From Lates calcarifer (lineage: Eukaryota; Chordata; Actinopteri; Centropomidae), in the NCBI RefSeq assembly GCF_001640805.2, contig NC_066838.1:2061565-2125564 (forward strand): 64,000 nucleotides of DNA, in the 5' to 3' direction. The notes under the pieces were generated by a model. The model was given only the letters and a program-made list of their open reading frames with translations. It did no database searches and had not been told where the DNA came from. A program made the position numbers and the translations under genes. Shown piece after piece: positions 1-12,373 of the stretch. Position 1 is the first letter of the stretch. Every line of letters begins with the position of its first letter.

Positions 1-2346
1 GCACAATATTATAATGTAAGAGTATAAAATGAACAACCATTATACTTACAATGGTCATTACTGAAACCAGAGGGATACACAGTGATTCAACTGCAAAATA
101 AGGTCTAAATGTTTTTGCTATTTGCCATTTACTGTTTTCCAGTAGTGTTGCTATGGTTGTAATAAAGGCTTTGCACTCTCTTGTGTCACTCCAGGTGACA
201 TGCTATATTATGTTATGTGATATCTTAATTAATTACATGGCCTTCATGCTACTACCATGCTCACAACAAACGTAATATTATGAGTCCCAGTATTGACAAA
301 ACTCTAAGAACAGCAAAATATACCTATATGTGTTACATTCTGTCTAATGCCTTTATATTGTGGATGTAATAAACAATGCAGTCTCCAGGGTGTGCTTATG
401 TGGCTTTTTTTAAACTATGGGAAATTTTACATACACTGTCACTGTGGTTTGTATTTAATTTCTTAAAATACAGAGAAATACATGCACATTTATTTATTTC
501 AAATAGATGTGTGATTCTGAAGTATAAAGGACTTTCATCAGCAACTTCATGCTACTAAGATTATTCTAATCATTAACATAGTTAAAGTGAACATTACCCT
601 TTATAATGTTATTGCTTTACAATTTCTGATGTGAGCATTTAGCCCCAAATACAACATCACAGAGCTGCTTTTGTGGCTGTAAAGTCTTGTTTGCCTTGTT
701 AGCAGAATGGCCTAAGAATAGCAATACCTGTGTGTTGGTCCATCAGTCTATATCTCAGTTCAGTGCTCGTTCAGAACAGGGTTGTTATAAGATTTGGTAT
801 TTAGGGTTCACTGAGGTTCAGGCCAACGTTTCCTTGTATTTCATAGACTAATGGCCAGATTGATCCAATTTCTGATCTCTGGATAATTAAACTTTGTGTA
901 AAATATTTTGATAACCAACCTGTTCCTTGCTGTAGAGGACACTCAAAGGTAATTGAAATAGTCCATTTCCATGTTTCCATGCTTTCCATGCTAACAAAAT
1001 TTAAAAAGCACATTCATTCTACCCCAAAGAATTAACCCTTTCAATGTGAGCAGACCCAGACCCAGCTATTATTTGATGAATTTATGAAAGGAACATAAAC
1101 ATAGTTCAAGTGAACATTACCCTTTATACTCTTTTTACTCTTATACGCTTTAATAGTGTTTGGATGCACTTGGTGTACATCTTTGGTGAGTCAGTAGCAT
1201 GTTTTCCTCTCCATGTGTAGGTAGTGTGTATTCTGTCTCTAGGAGATAAGCCTTCATTAACACTGATGAGCCTCTCTCTGTCTGCCTGCTGTAAATCCAC
1301 GATTGTCAAACACTGAGGGAAAGACTGTAGTGGAGTGATGTTTGACAGAGAAATCACAAATCCCACATCGCTCCCCCACACTTTCAGTGTGACAGCCTTC
1401 ATTGTACACCGTTGTTTCATTGCTGGCATCAGACTGATAGAAGCTGCGTCCTATCAGCAGCACCATCCTTCGCCCACCGGCCCGCCTCCCCCACTGCATG
1501 GGGGAATGCAGCAGGGCTCTCTCTAAGAGCACTGCTCATGAATATGTACAATCATTACGAGTGATTAACATGCTGCTTTGCATATGTACAGCCACTGTCT
1601 CCAGAATACAGATTGCAGGGGCCGATTGGGGCCCAACAGTGCCTCTCTAAATTACCCAGCCTTTGATCCAGCATTTATCAGAGCCGCAGTTGGAGTGCCC
1701 TGCAAGTCGACAGGCACAATGAATTATGGGTGCTCATTATATTTCTCAGAGGCGGAAAAAAAAAGTGTTAAGTTGGGTTTTGGCAGCATTGTCACATCAA
1801 TGCTGCTGAAGCTTCCCATTAAGCCTAGGTTTGTGAGGAGTACATTTTAGACTGATTATGAAAGCATCTTCAGCCATGCACACTCCAGCTGTTCTATACC
1901 ACAAAACGCAAGATGCTTTTATGAAATTAGTGGTTTTTGTTCTAACCAACTACAACTACAGTAATACACTCTGTCTTTCACATAATACCATCATGTAAAA
2001 TACAAAGGAACCCATCTGGAGGAGGTTCAATCAGTCAGCCCAAATAGCATAAATGTGTTTTTTGTGAAGCCAGCTGACTGTGCCATGTCAAGTTAACCAA
2101 AATCCATTTATAAATTCACCGACTTGTATGTCATGCCCTGGTCATGCAGCTTATTCCTGGAGGCTTCACTGCAGTACCTCAACTTGGTGTGTACACTTGA
2201 GAGCAGCCAAAGGAAAAATCACTTCAGTTCATATGTGTCTAAATGCTACTTGTACATGCACCCCTGACACAAGTGAAGATTAAATTCTAGACTAGGACTT
2301 CCTGCATCATGTATGCAAACAGATGTTCTAACATCTGGATGTTTAC
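1..2346. other. prkcz: Intron 3' of the last visible prkcz exon
   Basis: No kinase exon is recognisable here on the minus strand, so this is taken as the proximal part of the next intron. Most is AT-rich unique sequence. The 1335-1830 part is less AT-rich, non-repetitive and looks like a conserved element (listed separately). Confidence 0.6.
1335..1830. promoter_or_regulatory. Possible conserved non-coding enhancer
   Basis: The stretch has no coding logic but is dense in regulatory words: GATTA sites near 1562, an octamer-like TTTGCATA at 1577-1584, and a consensus TCF/LEF word CCTTTGATC at 1660-1668. Further homeodomain-like ATTA words lie nearby. It contains no simple repeats, apart from one short A-run near 1755, and has a more even base composition than its surroundings. 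This is the usual look of vertebrate conserved elements, but conservation was not tested. Confidence 0.3.
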
Positions 2347-2433
2347 CTTGCATGTTCTTCTGGGAGCTTCCTTTGTCGTTGCATGTGAAACATCAAGTCC
2401 CCGCCGTTCACATATTCAATCACTAGAAATAAC
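2347..2433 (-). CDS. prkcz: prkcz exon, kinase hinge strand and alpha-D/E region
   Basis: This 87-bp exon has acceptor TTCCAG and donor GTAAAC. One base completes the arginine codon, 28 codons follow, and two bases are left over. The reading is [15 protein letters not shown], then [23 protein letters not shown] is the gatekeeper and hinge strand lining the ATP pocket, and the rest begins the C-lobe. It matches mammalian PKC-zeta almost perfectly. The next coding exon (FYAAEI onwards, catalytic loop) is not found between 1 and 2346, so it lies outside the window. Confidence 0.96.
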
Positions 2434-3158
2434 CTGGAAACCAGAGCATGATGGGAAAATCCATCAGTATACCACAGATATTGTGTAACAGAGTATTTAC
2501 ATTAAAAATATAGATGCATGTCCAACAAATGTCTTTATGAAATGTCATAAGTAAATCAGATAGAAAATAGAATATGTGCTCTGTCAGCTTATGTCTCTTT
2601 GATTTAAAGCAATCAGTTTCTTGAGAAGGCATACTCTGTATCTTTAAATATGCTTCTACCAAGAGAAATGTCTTGACTCATGAGTACGTAATGAATACTA
2701 CAGATCAGTATGTTATTTTTTTTCCAAAAAAAAAAGCCATTAAAGAGACCGAAACGAGCAATGAATTTTCCCAAGTACTGCCTTGTGACCTTGAAGCAGA
2801 TTTCTATAATTCATACATAGCATAATGATATTTAAATACACATTTTAATAGGATGTTGATAGCCTCAATTTTTGAATTATCTTATATCTGTAGAGCTTTC
2901 TATGTAGTATTTGGACATAGGGAACTACAAAAGTAAACTTGCATGAAAAAGCACATGTGTTCCATATTTGATGTCATTCAGTTTTAAGATTCCCCTCTGT
3001 CAAACATTTTCCCAGATGAAAGCCTCGTGAATCATAAGAAAGTAATAGTTCATATATTACTGAAAATTACTGTCAGGTGCTGTGAGCTGTAACTGAAAAG
3101 TACTGGCTTCAAATACAGCACAAGCTCTCAGAAAGTGCCAGCATTATCATGCTCTTAC
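2434..3158 (-). other. prkcz: prkcz intron (725 bp)
   Basis: A unique AT-rich intron with short T- and A-runs near 2705-2735. No other feature is visible. Confidence 0.85.
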
Positions 3159-3256
3159 CGACTTTCTGTCTGGAAACAGGAGTGGAGGCCTACTAAGAAT
3201 GGATTGGTGGACGCCTGCTCAAACACATGCTTCTCTGTCTGCACCCAGTCAATATC
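3159..3256 (-). CDS. prkcz: prkcz exon, kinase N-lobe alpha-C helix
   Basis: This 98-bp exon has acceptor CTCCAG and donor GTAAGA and encodes 32 codons plus two bases. It reads [16 protein letters not shown], then [16 protein letters not shown]. The alpha-C helix glutamate that pairs with the ATP lysine is in the TEKHVFE segment, and the FQT stretch leads into the gatekeeper strand. It differs from the mammalian protein at few places (Thr for Ser after QAS, Glu for Thr near the end). The split arginine codon (CG plus G) is completed by the next exon at 2433. Confidence 0.97.
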
Positions 3257-3917
3257 CTGGAGAGATGAGGGGAGACAGATGGAGAGAGAGATGGCATGAA
3301 GGAAAGATAATGTATTAACAATCAATTTGTCTGATCAATAGACTTTCTCAGACAGATAAGAGATAGACCACACCACAGACAAAAAATGTGGTTAGTCCAG
3401 AGAATATTCCTCTCACTCAGGACTACTCTGAGCCTGCTTTGTTCCTTGGACAGGCCCAGTTAAGTGGGTGGACCTTGAATGGTGTGCCAAAAGATAAGCA
3501 GGCAGGCAGCATGAACACCAAGCTTGTCTTGAAAACCATCCACCAGTTAGTCATTGACACGAATGAAGACTCAACATAACCTTTTGAAAATGACATTCTG
3601 ACAGAGTTGTTGTTGTTTTTTTTATAAGCCTATGTGCTGAAAGCCTGGACTGCAGAAGGAAAACATTGGAGCTAATGTCCTCGAAAGTCAAATCCACATT
3701 TGTCAAGAAATTTGACTAGGGTTAGGATCTGAATATTTGGACACATACATTGGGACAGTCAAAATGATTAGTTAGCTAATCAATTTTAATCAGAGAGGCT
3801 ATCACTGACAGTGGTAAAACCTGAGTACTTCATTTTTTGGTGGTGGACATCTACTTGTCTTGCTTTCTGAGTTCCTTGGCACAGTGTGATCACACCTTGT
3901 AAAATGTCAGGACAGTT

Positions 3918-3936
3918 ACACACACACGTACGCACG

Positions 3937-4004
<68 letters not shown>
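3918..4004. repeat. CA/CG-interrupted then TA microsatellite
   Basis: Interrupted ACAC/ACGC units are followed by a pure CA run and then a pure TA run. It is the source of a spurious VCVCVC frame on the minus strand. Confidence 0.97.
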
Positions 4005-6705
4005 ATGGAATATCTGGAAAATAGCCAGAGTATATTATAATTTTCATTTATCTGTGGTTCTAGAGATGTCAGTGTTTAGCCTGAGGCGAGGATGTTTTAT
4101 GCTGATTTTAAGTCATTAAGTTGATGATAGTTAATTTTTTATGTGACCTACAACAGAGTGTGTCTAAATTTTGAGCTCCCCATGCTGTGCTCCAACACCA
4201 TATGGTTAATTTACCATACCATACTGTACACATGATACCAAATTCCTCCAGGTCAACTCATTACTACTAGAAGAATTTATAATTATGCAAAATATACCAT
4301 CACAACACACCTCCTGTCACAACTCAGCTCCTATAGTAGTGTGTAGTCAGTCTGTGGAAAGCTCTTACAAGCTTCCTTTCATGTAAGGCGTTAGACCACT
4401 ACAAAGATGAATTATTAAATCAATGTACATGAATATAGCCATGAATAATGAAAATGGGATGTTCAATCAAAACATTGGTAGAGTGCGAAGATTTCCTTAC
4501 ATCTTTTTATTTAGACAAAACTGCATCTTTGTTATAGAATTGAATTAGCTTTGTTGGTTTGGTTTTAAAAACTGGATTTAACTATAAAGTGTTTGTGTGT
4601 GGAATAAGAAAAGAGTGTAAGCTGATGAGGCAAGTGTATGTGTGAAGCCTGTGACGTGGTCTACGTTGTCTTGAATTAGCTGTGCAGATGCGGGGTGATG
4701 CAGTAGTTTTGGACAGCGATCGCTGTCTAGATACATAAGCCCGTGGTCTGTGTGTGGTTTTCTTTAAGGAATATGTTGAGCAATGGCACCATCTAGTGGC
4801 AGTATATACCAACAACACAGCAAACTCAGAACTTCTCTCACAGGGCTGTTTCAGTTCTGTGCCAATCTGTCTCTTTGTCTTTGATTCTTTTAAAAAACAC
4901 TGTACCTACTCCATTTAAAGGAACAGTGTATACAAAACACACTGTGACTAGCTCAGTTTCTGAACTGTGATAGATAAACAGCCTGGTCTTGCCTTTGTAT
5001 TCCACTGGTGAACAGGGCAGAGGTGCAGCAACTGCATGTTTCACAAGAGGCAAAAATGATAAAAAATGCCCAAGATAACACACTTCAGTTCTGCTACTTC
5101 TTTATTTTCTTTCAGTAAACTTTTCTTGTTGTTGATCTTCAGTGTCCACAAATAAAATATGACTTGGAATATTTCCTTAAGTGTCCTTGCAAAATGAAAT
5201 AACTGAAGTGCAGTCATGGAGTTTTGAGATGAATAGTATGATTCATTGAGGATACGGCACTCAGTGAGTCTGAACAAAGTCTAATGGAAGTTGTGCACAC
5301 TTAGGGTCACAGACTGTGCTTTACAAGGGAACAGTGGTCAACTGATTATCTTTGATTTATCTGGTCTTTATTCAAATTTGACTGACTGTCAGAGGAGCAA
5401 ACATTATATCAGAGTAACACAGTGGTTCAAAAATACAGTACCTTATTAACACATGATGGCTAATTTGATTGATCTGTACACAAAAAATCTTTTTTGTTTT
5501 AACAGCTAGATGCAGTGACTGGATGCAGCTTCCTGAAGTCCAGTTATTACAGTATGGTTGTCAGGTTTGGTACCATTGTGAATGATCAACTTGCATTACA
5601 AACAGAGACAATGCATGCACTGCATCCAGCAGTACTATTCTGTGCTTGACAAGAAATAGTTACAGCAGCTAACTCCTCTTTAAATTGTTGTTGTACTTTT
5701 CTGTTAATCAGTGAGCTTTAGAGGTGTTAGTAGGTGCATTTGTGGAGTAGAGACAGCCACAGTAGCTCTTTCCCTTGCTTCTGGTCTTCACACTTCACCA
5801 AACTAATAACATCCAGACTCCTGCAGAAATGTCTCTTAGATTTCTGCCTTCACTCCAATTCAACAGAGGTGAGTTTTGTTTGTGGAGCTCACAGTACTGA
5901 AAAATTACATTTAAAAAAATCAAATAACAATAACTTTTTCAATAACTGTGTGCTAGTTATTCTAGAAATCCCAAAGAAAACATGGTTAATAGGTTTCATG
6001 AGGGGTATTTTGTTGGGAGAAAGAAAGAAATGGACAGAAATCTCAAAATCTGGCCAGATAAATAACAAACCATCTGTATGACTGGATGTCACTAGAGGTA
6101 TGTGAAAATATGTAACGGTAATTTACGTGAACTAACCCTTTCAGTAAGGACTAAATATGGACATGTTGTAATAGCTCTTGGATAAGTTCTTGGATAAAAT
6201 GTTTCTTAGCCAACAGATATAAGGAAACATCACATTCTGCCACCTACATTCACATTAATGATAACTAATATATGTGAGTGATGTATATTTCCGCCTATAT
6301 GAGCATTATGCAGACTTCTCTGTTTTGAAATGAATTTCACGTTGTGTTCATCTGGCCATTCATCACTGCAAAAAAGATGTTTTATCATCTCCTGTGAGTC
6401 ACCCACTCACTTATTCCTGCTTCCTCCTAAGCCTTTTTTTTTCCAATTCATGAGCTCTCTGCCACTTTTGTGCCATTTCCACCCCCACTTCATCTTACCC
6501 CCCTTGTCCTATTCCTTTTCTCCTCGTTCCTTTCAGAAGCTCCTACCAGTTTCTGACTCAGTCTTTTTCACTCCCTTTTACTCATCCCTGCTTTCCATTT
6601 CCTATACATCTTTCACTGTTCTATTTCCATCCTCCCTCTCCAACTTTTATCCTTCAAATTATACTTCAATCTCTCCTCTCCTCACTGATCACTGATCTTA
6701 CCTGT

Positions 6706-6790
6706 TACATAGTCCAGCAGTTCTCAATCCCTGCCCTCGGGACCCAGAGTCCTCCTGCTTTTCATTCTGCCTGGCTAATCAGGGACTGCT
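6706..6790. repeat. Possible interspersed repeat fragment
   Basis: The words CCAGCAGTTCTCAATCC and CCCTCGGGACCCAGAGTCCT resemble an abundant fish repeat that begins with a 'cagttctcaa..ctggtcct.ggggaccc' pattern. The family name is not assigned and the boundaries are approximate. Confidence 0.4.
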
Positions 6791-7885
6791 TCGCACTTGG
6801 AATGCAAGGTCAAAGCAATTAAATAGATGGTGTAATCCAAAACCAGCAATCCTTTAAGTCTATGAACATGTGCAGAAAGCATAATTCAGAAAGTATTTAA
6901 AATTCATCTCCTCGTCCATGAAACACATTCACCTCTCTCATTTCCCTTCCCTGTCCTGGACAGCCTTACACAGCATCACCTTTTGTGTCTTTGATGAATT
7001 CCACCCCACAGTGCAACACAATGGCTGGTCTTGTAGTAACACGTCATTTGATGTCGGCAGCACAAACCGGAGGCGGCAAACAAAGAAGTCAAGGTGCAGA
7101 CACTGGGATGTGTCATTCTGGGCAGTGAATGTGATTAAATTACTGCAATGGAGCAATGACGCATGTTGTACCTGGGAAATGGGACAGTGGTATATCCTGA
7201 TGTCGCCTATATGTGGGTTTACAAAGACATCAATAGGCACTGTATGGTATATATGCTACAAGTGTATGATTTATCCACAAGAGTGGCACATCTAGTAAAG
7301 CCTTAGATGTGCAGAAGTAAACAGGTGTATATACAGCTGACAAACAGCATGATTCAATCTCTTTCCTCTTGCTTCAGCATCTAGTTCTGGACACACTGCA
7401 CCACAATGCAAAGATCAGCTTTATCCTTAAGATTTGTTTCAGGGAGTTAAACACAGGTTTCTATTTTAATGCTCATGCTCAAGGATGGTGCTGACTTGGT
7501 CATCACTCCTGTCAACAATAATAACATCGTACTCATCAATTTATCTGGGGGTGAGGACAGATCCATGACACAGTCACACATGTTGTACACGTACCCCAGG
7601 TAACCCAAACTTATTTAGTTCAGAAAATGAAAGAAAACATTCCCCAGTTTTACTTCATTATAAAGTGGTTTAGATAATCTGAAAAAAAAAACCTGTTTGT
7701 TAATTTGTTTACAACCTGTCTTATATTCAGTTATGTGTTGTTTGGTGCAGTAACAGTTGTATCCATGATTACGCTCTGGAGCTGATCTGGTCTGTCCATC
7801 GGTCTGACAGTGTAAACCAACTCTAAGCATATAGCTGTGCACCTGTCTCACATCGTTGTCATCCCAGGTATACTTAGTGTCTCAC

Positions 7886-8080
7886 CTCGTCATCGTGGAC
7901 CAGCTCCTTCTTTACCACCTTCATGGCATACACCTGTTCATTCTTCTTTAGCCGAACCAGCAGGACCTTGGCGTAGCTGCCACGCCCGATCACTCGGATC
8001 AAGTCAAAGTCACCCAGCCCGAGAGCCAGGCCCTGGGAGAGCTTAATACCATCAATGCCATCCACTACTGCTTTGATGTC
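7886..8080 (-). CDS. prkcz: prkcz exon, start of kinase domain (glycine-rich loop and catalytic lysine)
   Basis: This 195-bp exon of 65 codons is in phase 0 at both ends, with acceptor CTCCAG and donor GTGAGA. It starts with the end of the hinge, then [12 protein letters not shown], then the kinase N-lobe beginning [16 protein letters not shown]. The nucleotide-binding loop reads GRGSYAKV and the invariant ATP-anchoring lysine sits in YAMKVVKK (Lys281 in human PKC-zeta). The exon ends ELVHDDE, which continues into DIDWVQ of the next exon as in all vertebrate zeta and iota proteins. Compared with mammals there is a small insertion, ALGLGD in place of GLQD, just before the kinase core. All residues needed for ATP binding are present. 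Confidence 0.97.
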
Positions 8081-8370
8081 CTGGAGGGAGATGAGGAGTG
8101 CATTACAGTCAAAATAAATATGTATTGTTAGAGTTTTAGTTTGAATATTTTTATGTTTAAGATTTTAAAATGCTTTCCAAAGTATTTTAAACAAAAAAAT
8201 GATTGGTGGCATTTTAACAAATATGTAATGCATGTATAATAAGGAGACATGTTATTGCAATCAAAAGAAAGGATAATTATTTTATAAACTTTAAGAAACT
8301 AGAGTTTCAAACTATTATCTATTAAATGAATGACGAGGTAAGTTCTGTAGTGATTTAGAGCTCTTCTCAC

Positions 8371-8426
8371 CTCTGTATCTGCATTCTCTGTTTTATCCAC
8401 TGTACAGTTGTGCGGTAGAAAAGGTA
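8371..8426 (-). CDS. prkcz: prkcz exon, hinge region (end)
   Basis: This short exon of 56 bp has acceptor TTGCAG after a T-run and donor GTGAGA. Two bases complete an isoleucine codon with the preceding exon, then 18 codons follow (PFLPHNCTVDKTENADTE). The phases fit both neighbours exactly, and in mammals a short exon occupies the same place. The sequence itself is diverged from mammalian zeta, so the call rests on position, phase, splice sites and the acidic end leading into the next exon. This is the least certain exon of the set. Confidence 0.8.
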
Positions 8427-10078
8427 CTGCAAAAAACAGATACAGAGTCATTAAATTATGACCATTTAGAGACAGTTACAATGTAACAAAACTGAATCTG
8501 CTCATTGATTTAGTAAGTTGTTCTTCTTCTGGCCAGTAGAGGGAGGTACAGCACACAGAATAAAGTACAGCTATCCACAGGAAATACCAAACTAGGTCAT
8601 TCCACAGGGGGTCCCAGAGCATCTCATATCAGGGACCCCCAAACAGTCCACCACATCAGTCCACAGACTCCTTATAATAGGATTTAAGACTCTGCTCTAT
8701 GGTATCCCATCAGAAAGCAGCAATGTGGTTAGATAACAGTTGAGAGTTACATAAGGGATGATAGTGAATGTGAGGTTAAGCTTCCAGAGTCTAGAGTGAA
8801 TCGTTTGAACAAAGTAGCCATTCTGTTATTCATCTGTCTGGGGAGTCCAGGAATCAAGAGTCCCTGACGGCTCCTTGAACCCACTCTGGTAGCCATGCAT
8901 ACTGTACTGTGCATGTAATATACAGTACAAACATCTGTCTTCTAATGTATGTCTAAGGAGTGTTAAGCGTCATACCCCTCTGTAAATTAATCCACCATTC
9001 TTCTCTTTCTGTGGTTATTTAAAGTCACAGGAGCTGTGTTGAGTTTTGTATGTATGTGTTTTTGATACTGTTCTTGTTCTGCCACACTACTTGAATGTGA
9101 GGAGCAGATTGTGGATTTAACAGAAAGCAAATATAAATGCCCATCAAGTCAGGGACAGAATTTGACAAAGACATTTCATACAGGTCTGTAGTGTTAGACC
9201 CGGTCTTCATTTTGCTCTTAGATTAGTTTTATATAGTTTAGACAGTTTAAGAAAATAAACTGACTGACTTAAATCCTAAAAAGTCCCACCAGCAGCCATG
9301 TCTTTTTTTTTTTTTAACTTTAAATTCACCCAGAATTCACAGCAAATTAGTTCTGCTTAGGATTGTCAAGACAGCTTTGTGCAATGTCAATGTGACTGAT
9401 CGAAGCCACAGTCAGTCAATATTTATTAAACTGGCCCAGTTTTGAAGTTCAAATTGTGATTACTATGAGCCAATTAGATTGTTTATATTCTGTCTTTAAC
9501 TCTGCATTTAAATGAGCATGATGGCTACCATATGTATCCTGCATTCCCTCAGAGTTTTGGTTGTGAACATTATTAGAAATTAACACTATGCATCAACAGG
9601 AGGCAATTTAGGATTTGAGTGGGTTATATTAACATTGGGGGCAGAATATCAAGATGTGAAGCAAGGTCAGCAGCAGATTCAGAACACAACAATACAACAT
9701 ATATTGTGTCACATTCTATATAACACAGTATGTACTATATCTGTACTCTCAAGTATACTGCTTTGGCAGGAAAAGGAAACACTCGATGCTGGTAATCAAT
9801 CAAACAACGTTTTTAGAACGTCATTTCCATCATGCACTGCTGAAAAATCAAATCAAGATGTTTTAATCTCAACTCTGACTTGACTTTGAATGTCACTTTT
9901 GCAGTCCTCTGTGTGATCCTACAGCTACACACAAAGTCCGCAGGCAAGAGGTCAACTCTGATGATAATGTGAAGAAACTACATTGTATTTCTTAGACGTT
10001 TACAAAAAACTGGACCCAATAAAATGGTTGCATTCTACTCTCTTCTTAAAAAAATCAAAAAAGGTTTCAGTGTCTTAC
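8427..10078 (-). other. prkcz: prkcz intron (1.65 kb)
   Basis: AT-rich unique sequence with a T-run near 9303-9316. Nothing else is recognised. Confidence 0.8.
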
Positions 10079-10169
10079 TCTCATCTGTGTCCTCTGTGTC
10101 ATCCGGTGGAATGTCCACCTCTTCGTTCTTTGCATCTGAGGGGGGCTCCTGTGATGGCATGACTGGATC
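10079..10169 (-). CDS. prkcz: prkcz exon, hinge region (start)
   Basis: This 91-bp exon has acceptor GTTCAG and donor GTAAGA and encodes 30 codons plus one base. It begins DPVMPSQEPP and continues with a very acidic stretch including KNEEVDIPP. Mammalian PKC-zeta has DSVMPSQEPP followed by KNEDADLPS at the same place, which distinguishes zeta from iota. The segment links the regulatory half to the kinase and is the usual site of proteolytic separation in PKCs. A second in-frame ATG (complement of 10158-10160) has a G at -3 and could serve as an alternative start for PKM-like products. The acidic tail differs from mammals in detail, as expected for a poorly constrained hinge. Confidence 0.94.
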
Positions 10170-11760
10170 CTGAACAAAGAAGTTAAAAAATCCACCTAAA
10201 TATACCCTGATACGTTCCCCCAAGTATTCACTGAAATATCCACTCATGGTTTTATACTCAAAGAGAATATGATGAATCATGTTTTAAAGGACTAAGGAAA
10301 AGTCTGCTTGAAGAGATGCTCTCAGCTAATGTTCAGAAATGTTGTTGCTCAGAGACTCTAACAACAATGTGGGGGTTTCAGCCAAAAAGAAATTCAGTCA
10401 CTTCAACTTATCAAGCCACAAAGTCAAAGTCTATCTGGCACTGAAGTTGCCAAGTTGAAGCTGTGATCAAGAGGGGGAATTCCTACTGTGGACAGGGAGA
10501 CAGTTCACCCATTACCAGGGCAAGTAGTGTATTGACTAAATTGATTTTCTAGTCAGGTCTGAATTTTTTGTGTTTTGTCAGACACTTGCTTTGTGGTTGA
10601 AAGAATTGATGACATGGAGCACACTGATTTGCTGCCACTAAACCTAGTGTCTCATTTGAATAGAATGGGAGGAAAGAAGAGGAGGACAAAGTGCAGAAGG
10701 ACAGTCCACGATGACAGAAAGGAAATGTTCAAAGAGAGCTTCTCAGAGTTGTATCTTTTTGATTTGTCATGAGTAAGTCTGTGCTACTACAGCTGCTTAC
10801 AACACTTGCTCAGGCTCCCAACTATACAATATTGCTTACATATTCATTCATACAAATGTATGGTGCCAGTGACTGTGAGATGCAGGTCAAGGAGACACTG
10901 AGAAAAGGCCTGAGATTAAATTCCATGATCATATTAAAGTGCTAACTGTTTTTCTGTCCAAAATAAAACAGAAAAACACATCAGACTGAACTGAAAAGTA
11001 CAATGAGCAACATGTAGTGTAGCACAGGCATTTTATAGTGTTGTAGTTGTTACAAAAACTGTACAAACTGAGGATGTGTTGTAATGTAATTAATGTTTTT
11101 CATGCACAGAAAGTGAGGTACATTCATTTCCTTTCATTAAAACTTTACATGACGATCACTTCAAACAGTCAGCCTGACATTTAAAAAGAAAGAACACAAG
11201 AACAGAACCTAGATTCTCTTTCTGCTTATAAAAGGAAGCTTTTTCAGCATTTTCAGTTAACTTTTCTGTGATTTAATGATGACAAAAACCTAAGCAACCC
11301 TGAACTTGATGAAGGATAATTTCAGTTTATTACAACACATGTTGTGTATGTATTTTGGCCTTCATTTATCAGTTCTAAAAATGTTTTTCATCCATCATTT
11401 TTTGCACATTTTTTGTGATATTTGTTGTTCCTCTGTTGTTTCATTGTCTTTGTCATTGCATGTATCAACGACAGGTCCCAAACTTTTAATTAAATATTTC
11501 ATTCCATCTTTAAATCATAGCTTTGGATGGCCAACTGGATGCTTTATCTCAACTATCCTGCCTTACAGAAGCTGTTTAATAGGCGTGTTTTGTTCACATT
11601 GTGTATGTATCCAACCAATCTGGCCTGCATCTTCTTAAGGATGATATGGATAAATAACAGGCAAACACAAGTGAGGACATCTCAATCAGGATTCTTATCT
11701 TGCTATTTGATATGCACAAACTTGAGGAACGCCACTGCAAATACAATGGCTGAATACACC

Positions 11761-12373
11761 TTAAAGAATCATCTATCTATCCGTCCATTATCTATACCGC
11801 GTATCCTTAAGGGACCCAGCTGACATTGGGCGAGAGGCAGGGTACACCCTGGACAGATCGCCAGTGTACTTAAAGAATCAGTGTATAAGACAAATGGGGA
11901 TCTATTAGCAGAAATTGAATATAAAATACATTAAGTATGTTTTTATTATATATAAAGTCACCTAAAACTAATAATCATTGTGTTTTCGTTTGCTTAGAGC
12001 GAACCATTTATATCTACACAGCAGGTCCTCTTCCACAGAGTCTGCCATGTTGCACTGCCATATTTCTACAGTAGCCCTGAACAGACACAATGAACGCCTT
12101 TTGTGTCGAAAGATGAAGAAGATGAACGGAGAGAGTGCATGTCAGCTATTACCTATAGTTTTACAGACTAACAGCTAACTAAAATAACTAATTATAGCTA
12201 ATACAGCAAGGATGTTCATTTGGCAGATTAGGTGATGCAGTAGCTAATGCCATTTTGTCACCTGACAGCCATTGTACTGTAGACTGTCCAACAAGTGTGG
12301 AAAGGTCGGGGAAGGGCACGGGTGCTCTGTTGATAGCTAGATGTCACTAAATCCTATATACTGGTCCTTTAAA
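11761..12373. mobile_element. MITE-like non-autonomous DNA transposon, interrupted
   Basis: The left end (TTAAAGAATCAGTGTATAAG once the insertion is removed) and the right end (CTATATACTGGTCCTTTAAAG) are imperfect inverted repeats of each other over about 25 bp. The interior carries words I recognise from a teleost repeat that is often quoted in introns, such as GGATCTATTAGCAGAAATTG and TCCTCTTCCACAGAGTCTGC. It has no coding capacity. The left terminal repeat is split by a 98-bp insertion (next entry). Confidence 0.6.
11772..11869. mobile_element. 98-bp insertion with 11-bp target-site duplication
   Basis: The word TTAAAGAATCA occurs at 11761-11771 and again, perfectly, at 11870-11880. The 98 bp between include CATTGGGCGAGAGGCAGGGT and ACACCCTGGACAGATCGCCA, which belong to a very common fish repeat. 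An 11-bp duplication fits LINE-type target-primed insertion of a truncated copy. Confidence 0.7.

Larger units (their letters stand above)
3257..7885 (-). other. prkcz: prkcz intron (4.6 kb)
   Basis: Holds a CA/TA microsatellite (3918-4004), a pyrimidine-rich stretch (6420-6690) that creates a spurious long frame, and a repeat-like segment at 6706-6790. No exon is visible. Confidence 0.85.

Noticed and set aside
1124..1532. Overlapping minus-strand frames near a GC-richer block
   Set aside because: They do not match the next prkcz exon (FYAAEI, catalytic loop). The block is better explained as non-coding regulatory sequence.
6330..6695. 121-codon plus-strand frame
   Set aside because: It lies in a pyrimidine-rich stretch (Ser/Pro/Leu/Phe-rich product), has no splice or homology support, and lies inside a prkcz intron.
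7837..8046. Plus-strand frame over a kinase exon
   Set aside because: It is the antisense shadow of the prkcz exon at 7886-8080.
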